NCBI GenBank assembly: GCA_005240105.1 | Contig: SBAT01000188.1 | Coordinates: forward strand, 1-9,097 | DNA length: 9,097 nt | Reading direction: 5' to 3' | Origin: Chloroflexota bacterium | GTDB lineage: Bacteria > Cyanobacteriota > Vampirovibrionia > Obscuribacterales > Obscuribacteraceae | Shown: in pieces, positions 5,964 through 9,097 of the stretch | How positions within the stretch are numbered: the stretch's first letter is position 1 | How the letters are laid out: every line of letters starts with the position of its first letter | The notes under the pieces: generated by a model | Told to the model about the DNA's origin: nothing | What the model saw: the letters and a program-made list of their open reading frames with translations, nothing else | Databases searched by the model: none | Made by a program: the position numbers and the translations under genes

Positions 5964-8558
5964 ATGTCAAAAGATTCAACAGCTCTTGCCGACAAGGATA
6001 TTCAAGCCTACCGCTTACCAAGAACAGCCGTCCCGTCCAAGTACGAGATTAGCTTGACGCCGGACCTGGCCAAGTTCACCTTCGCTGGCAGTGAAATTAT
6101 CCACTTGGATATCAAAGAGTCAGTGACGGAAATCACCCTCAACGCCATTGAAATTGATATACAAAAGGCCACAGTCTTATCATCATCCGGCAAGGAATTG
6201 GCTGGAAAGATATCACTGGATGAAAAGCTGGAGCGCGCCACCTTCCGCTTCGACGAAGCCATTCCCAAGGGCAAGGCCAAGTTATCAATTGAATTTACCG
6301 GCATTTTGAACGATAAGTTACACGGCTTTTATCGCAGCACCTACAAAGATGAAAAGGGCAACGAGAAGGTTCTGGCAACCACCCAGTTTGAAGCGGCTGA
6401 CGCCAGACGTGCCTTCCCTTGTTTCGACGAACCGGATTTCAAAGCGATCTTTGCTGTCACCTTAATCGTCGACGAAAAATTGACGGCCATTTCCAACGCC
6501 GCTGTTACTTCAGAGAACAAAGTCGGTAACGGCAAGAAGGCAGTAACTTTTGCCGACACCGTGATCATGTCCACATATCTTGTAGCCTTCATCGTCGGTG
6601 AATTCATCGGCACCAAAGAAGTAATGGCCGGCAATGTGCCAATTCGTGTTTGGGCAGTACCGGGCAAAGAGCACTTGTCCATCTTCTCCCTAGACATTGC
6701 CAAATTCTCCGTCAACTACTTTGCCAACTATTACGGCATTCCTTATCCTGGCACCAAAATGGACTTGATTGCCATTCCTGACTTTGCCTTCGGCGCCATG
6801 GAAAACCTTGGTGCTATTACCTTCCGTGAAACAGCTTTACTTGTCGATGAAAAAACAGCCTCTCATGCTGAGATGGAAAGAATTGCCGACGTGGTGGCAC
6901 ACGAGATTGCCCACATGTGGTTTGGCGATCTGGTAACGATGAAGTGGTGGAATGGCATCTGGTTAAACGAAGCCTTTGCTACGTTTGCCGAAATGCGCGC
7001 CGTCGATGCCTGGAAGCCAAACTGGAAGCGCTGGGATTCATTTGGTGTATCACGCAGCTCGGCCTTTGGTGTCGATGGACTGAGAAGCACTCGTCCAATT
7101 GAGTATCCGGTTTTAAGTCCGCAAGATGCTAACGGTATGTTTGATGTTTTGACCTATGAAAAAGGCGCTTCTGTTTTGCGCATGCTTGAACAATATTTGG
7201 GTGCTGAAGCTTTCCAAAAAGGCGTCAGCCTCTATTTGAACAAGCATCAATTCGACAATGCTGAAACAACTGATCTTTGGGACGGTATTGAAGAGTCTTG
7301 CAAACAACCAGTTAGACAAATAATGGATTCCTGGATATTCCAACAGGGCTTCCCAGTTATTTCCGCTTCAGTTGATGCAGCAGGCACAAAGCTCAAGCTC
7401 AGCCAAGAGCGCTTCTTCTATCTGAAAGATGCTTCCAATAAGCAACTTTTCCAGGTTCCAATTATGTTGAGAGCACAAACTGATAAAGGTGCTTTCAGCA
7501 AGAAGTTCATTCTTTCCGACAAGGAAACAGAAATTGAACTGCCAGGCAAATTGGAATGGGTCGTAATCAACGAAGGCGGACATGGTTTCTACCGCGTTGC
7601 CTATTCAGATCAATTAATGAGTGCACTGACAAGCAACTTGAAAGCTGATTCGCCCGTACGCTTACAGCCAATTGAACGCTTCAATCTAGTCAACGACACC
7701 TGGGCACTGACCTTAGCCGGTCACATACCGGTCAAGCAATACTTGAAGATGGCCAATATGTTCAAAGACGAAAATGACAAGAACGTTTGGGCTATCTTAA
7801 TTGGCTCGCTTGGTTACTTGAACAAGGTAATAGGCGATGATGCCAGACCAAAACTCGAGTCCTTCAGCCGTGAATTGCTCTCAACCATCGTCAAAAAACT
7901 CGGCTTTGAACCAAAGTCCGGCGAGGACGAATTAACCAAGCAACTAAGAGGCATGGCTATAGGTGCAATCGGCACAATCGGCGCTGACAAGGAAATACAA
8001 AAGCAGGCGCTTGAATGGTACGGCAAGTATCAACAAAATCGCCAAGCTGTTGATCCAAACGTTGTACCAGCCCTTGTCTCGATCTTGGCTTACACGGGAG
8101 ACGAAAAGCGTTACGAAGAATTCTTCAATGAATTCAAAAACGCCAAGACTCCTCAAGACGAGCAGCGCTATTTGTTTGCTCTAATTGCTTTCCAAAATAA
8201 GGCGTTGCTACTTAAGACTCTGGAAAAGACTCTGGGTACTGAGATCAAATCGCAGAACGCTCCATACTTGGTGCAGTCAGCAATGGGCAATGTCGTCGGT
8301 CGCGGCGCCGCTTGGGAATTTGTGAAAACAAACTGGACCAAAATCCTCGAGCGCTTCCCGGACAATGCCATTCCACGCATGGTCGAAGGTGTGACCAGTC
8401 TCGTATCAGCAGACTGGGCTAAGGACACACGCAAATTCTTTACTGACCACCCGGTAAAGCAAGGCGGCAAGACAATCGACCAGCACCTGGAGAAACAAGA
8501 CATTGCTGTGGCGTTTAAGGACAGAATAGACAAAACAATTGCCGCTGATTTGTCCTAA
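5964..8558 (+). CDS. M1 family zinc aminopeptidase (puromycin-sensitive/ERAP-like)
   Basis: Complete 864-residue protein from ATG 5964. It removes N-terminal amino acids from peptides, probably in the cytosol since there is no signal peptide or membrane segment. The beta-saddle N-domain (about 15-215) includes QFEAADARRAFPCFDEP (141-157). The thermolysin-like catalytic domain (about 225-470) has the substrate-binding GAMEN (277-281), zinc motif HEIAH (H313, H317) with E336 exactly 18 residues after the second histidine, general base E314, and the transition-state tyrosine Y398 in TYEKG. The remainder, about 480-864, is the helical ERAP1_C-like domain. All catalytic residues are intact. Block for block it resembles human puromycin-sensitive aminopeptidase (for example DARRAFPC, STYLVAFIVGE, KGASVLRML), so I leave the symbol pepN unassigned. 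It is monocistronic by appearance: divergent from transketolase, with a hairpin after the stop. Confidence 0.96.
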   Translation: MSKDSTALADKDIQAYRLPRTAVPSKYEISLTPDLAKFTFAGSEIIHLDIKESVTEITLNAIEIDIQKATVLSSSGKELAGKISLDEKLERATFRFDEAIPKGKAKLSIEFTGILNDKLHGFYRSTYKDEKGNEKVLATTQFEAADARRAFPCFDEPDFKAIFAVTLIVDEKLTAISNAAVTSENKVGNGKKAVTFADTVIMSTYLVAFIVGEFIGTKEVMAGNVPIRVWAVPGKEHLSIFSLDIAKFSVNYFANYYGIPYPGTKMDLIAIPDFAFGAMENLGAITFRETALLVDEKTASHAEMERIADVVAHEIAHMWFGDLVTMKWWNGIWLNEAFATFAEMRAVDAWKPNWKRWDSFGVSRSSAFGVDGLRSTRPIEYPVLSPQDANGMFDVLTYEKGASVLRMLEQYLGAEAFQKGVSLYLNKHQFDNAETTDLWDGIEESCKQPVRQIMDSWIFQQGFPVISASVDAAGTKLKLSQERFFYLKDASNKQLFQVPIMLRAQTDKGAFSKKFILSDKETEIELPGKLEWVVINEGGHGFYRVAYSDQLMSALTSNLKADSPVRLQPIERFNLVNDTWALTLAGHIPVKQYLKMANMFKDENDKNVWAILIGSLGYLNKVIGDDARPKLESFSRELLSTIVKKLGFEPKSGEDELTKQLRGMAIGAIGTIGADKEIQKQALEWYGKYQQNRQAVDPNVVPALVSILAYTGDEKRYEEFFNEFKNAKTPQDEQRYLFALIAFQNKALLLKTLEKTLGTEIKSQNAPYLVQSAMGNVVGRGAAWEFVKTNWTKILERFPDNAIPRMVEGVTSLVSADWAKDTRKFFTDHPVKQGGKTIDQHLEKQDIAVAFKDRIDKTIAADLS

Positions 8559-8591
8559 TCATCAGACAAGAAACTTAACTCAAGAATTGAA

Positions 8592-8625
8592 TCAATATAC
8601 CCAGGCAAATGCCTGGGTATATTGA
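8592..8625. terminator. Perfect 15-bp hairpin after the aminopeptidase gene
   Basis: TCAATATACCCAGGC (8592-8606) and GCCTGGGTATATTGA (8611-8625) are exact inverse complements around an AAAT loop. The GC-rich top of the stem and the position 34 bases after the stop suggest a transcription terminator or mRNA 3'-end stabiliser. No U-run follows on the plus strand (the next bases are CTGCGG), so it is not a textbook intrinsic terminator. The minus-strand side is more U-rich but no gene there needs it. Confidence 0.65.
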
Positions 8626-8676
8626 CTGCGGATACGAGTGTCCGTTGAATTAATCTCCTGTTTAAGGAACGTAACA

Positions 8677-9097
8677 ATGAACAAGATCCATGGCAGATCT
8701 GTCGGTTGGTTAATCGTTGCTGTGTTGGCATACGGAATCGTCTTTTGCCCTGCCAACTGTCAGCCGACTACTGCTGAATCTAAGCTGTTAGGGCGCTGGC
8801 ACAACGGCGATGGGTTTGAAATGGAATTTCGACGCAGCGGAGCGCACATTATTGGCTGCATTGTTAAGGTCCCCAGTGGCTGGGACGGGCGCCAAACCAC
8901 TGGCTGCGACCTATTCTCCGGCGGAGTCGTGTCAGGACAGCAAGTAAAAGGCCTTTGGGCACAGTCCGCCGGCAGCGAATACCCCAAATTACCCGATCTG
9001 CATGTGCCTGCCACAATTTCATTCAAGGACAATAAGACCTTGAACATTGCCACGCTGCGCGTTTTTGTCGGCAGCGAAACACATAAAATTACAGGCG
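8677..9097 (+). CDS. Unrecognised exported protein, 3' truncated by window edge
   Basis: An open frame of 140 codons starts at ATG 8677 and runs off the end of the window without a stop. AAGGA (8664-8668) lies 8 bases upstream. Residues 1 to about 28 look like a signal peptide: MNKIHGR, then the hydrophobic WLIVAVLAYGIVF, then CPANCQP. C24 and C28 are near the cleavage area, but neither sits in a good lipobox, so a lipoprotein is possible rather than shown. The mature part begins near LLGRWHNGDGFEMEFRRSG (37-55) and has cysteines at 61 and 77 that could form a disulfide. The alternating polar/hydrophobic pattern and GRW-x-NGDG opening suggest a small beta-rich, lipocalin-like secreted domain. 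I do not recognise the family and assign no function. Confidence 0.75.
   Translation, partial: MNKIHGRSVGWLIVAVLAYGIVFCPANCQPTTAESKLLGRWHNGDGFEMEFRRSGAHIIGCIVKVPSGWDGRQTTGCDLFSGGVVSGQQVKGLWAQSAGSEYPKLPDLHVPATISFKDNKTLNIATLRVFVGSETHKITG

Noticed and set aside
8760..9053. 97-codon minus-strand open frame at the right end
   Set aside because: The opposite strand has a frame with ribosome site, ATG and signal peptide covering the same bases; this one has no such support.

Overview
The window is ordinary bacterial chromosome of moderate GC content. It is densely coded, with Shine-Dalgarno sites ahead of most genes and two exported proteins carrying N-terminal signal peptides. No phage genes, transposase, CRISPR array, rRNA or tRNA was seen. 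I cannot name the organism. Animal-like forms of transketolase and M1 aminopeptidase, a free-standing ClpX-type zinc-finger protein, and dispersed palindromes of the GTCATTCTGAGC...AGCGAAGA class together suggest an environmental, poorly cultivated diderm lineage. A non-photosynthetic relative of cyanobacteria (Melainabacteria/Obscuribacterales-like) is one candidate, but this is low-confidence inference.

Layout, left to right. (1) 22-579, plus strand: a small protein with a helix-turn-helix followed by two ClpX-type C4 zinc fingers and no ATPase. (2) 608-5659, minus strand: a four-gene block read right to left: transketolase (5659-3806), a secreted thioredoxin/DUF255 protein with an alpha/alpha-barrel region (3660-1855), a secreted DUF547 protein (1840-1025) and an EVE-domain protein (1009-608). 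The last three genes are separated by only 14 and 15 bases, each ribosome-binding site touching or overlapping the previous stop codon, so they are very probably one operon. A 145-base gap containing a large imperfect inverted repeat separates transketolase from them. (3) 5660-5963: a 304-base divergent intergenic region with several hairpins, a CGCT-rich repetitive patch and a likely extended -10 promoter for the gene to its right. (4) 5964-8558, plus strand: a complete cytosolic M1 zinc aminopeptidase. (5) 8559-8676: a gap with a perfect 15-bp hairpin. (6) 8677-9097, plus strand: the start of an unrecognised exported protein cut off by the window edge.

Functionally the window mixes central carbon metabolism (transketolase), peptide turnover (aminopeptidase), a probable envelope thiol/unknown-function pair (DUF255 and DUF547), a predicted modified-base reader (EVE) and a putative regulator or Clp-related adaptor. 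I see no clear new multi-gene defence or biosynthetic system. The most unusual items are the double ClpX-finger HTH protein, the animal-like transketolase, the exported thioredoxin/DUF255 plus DUF547 pair, and the structured intergenic repeats.
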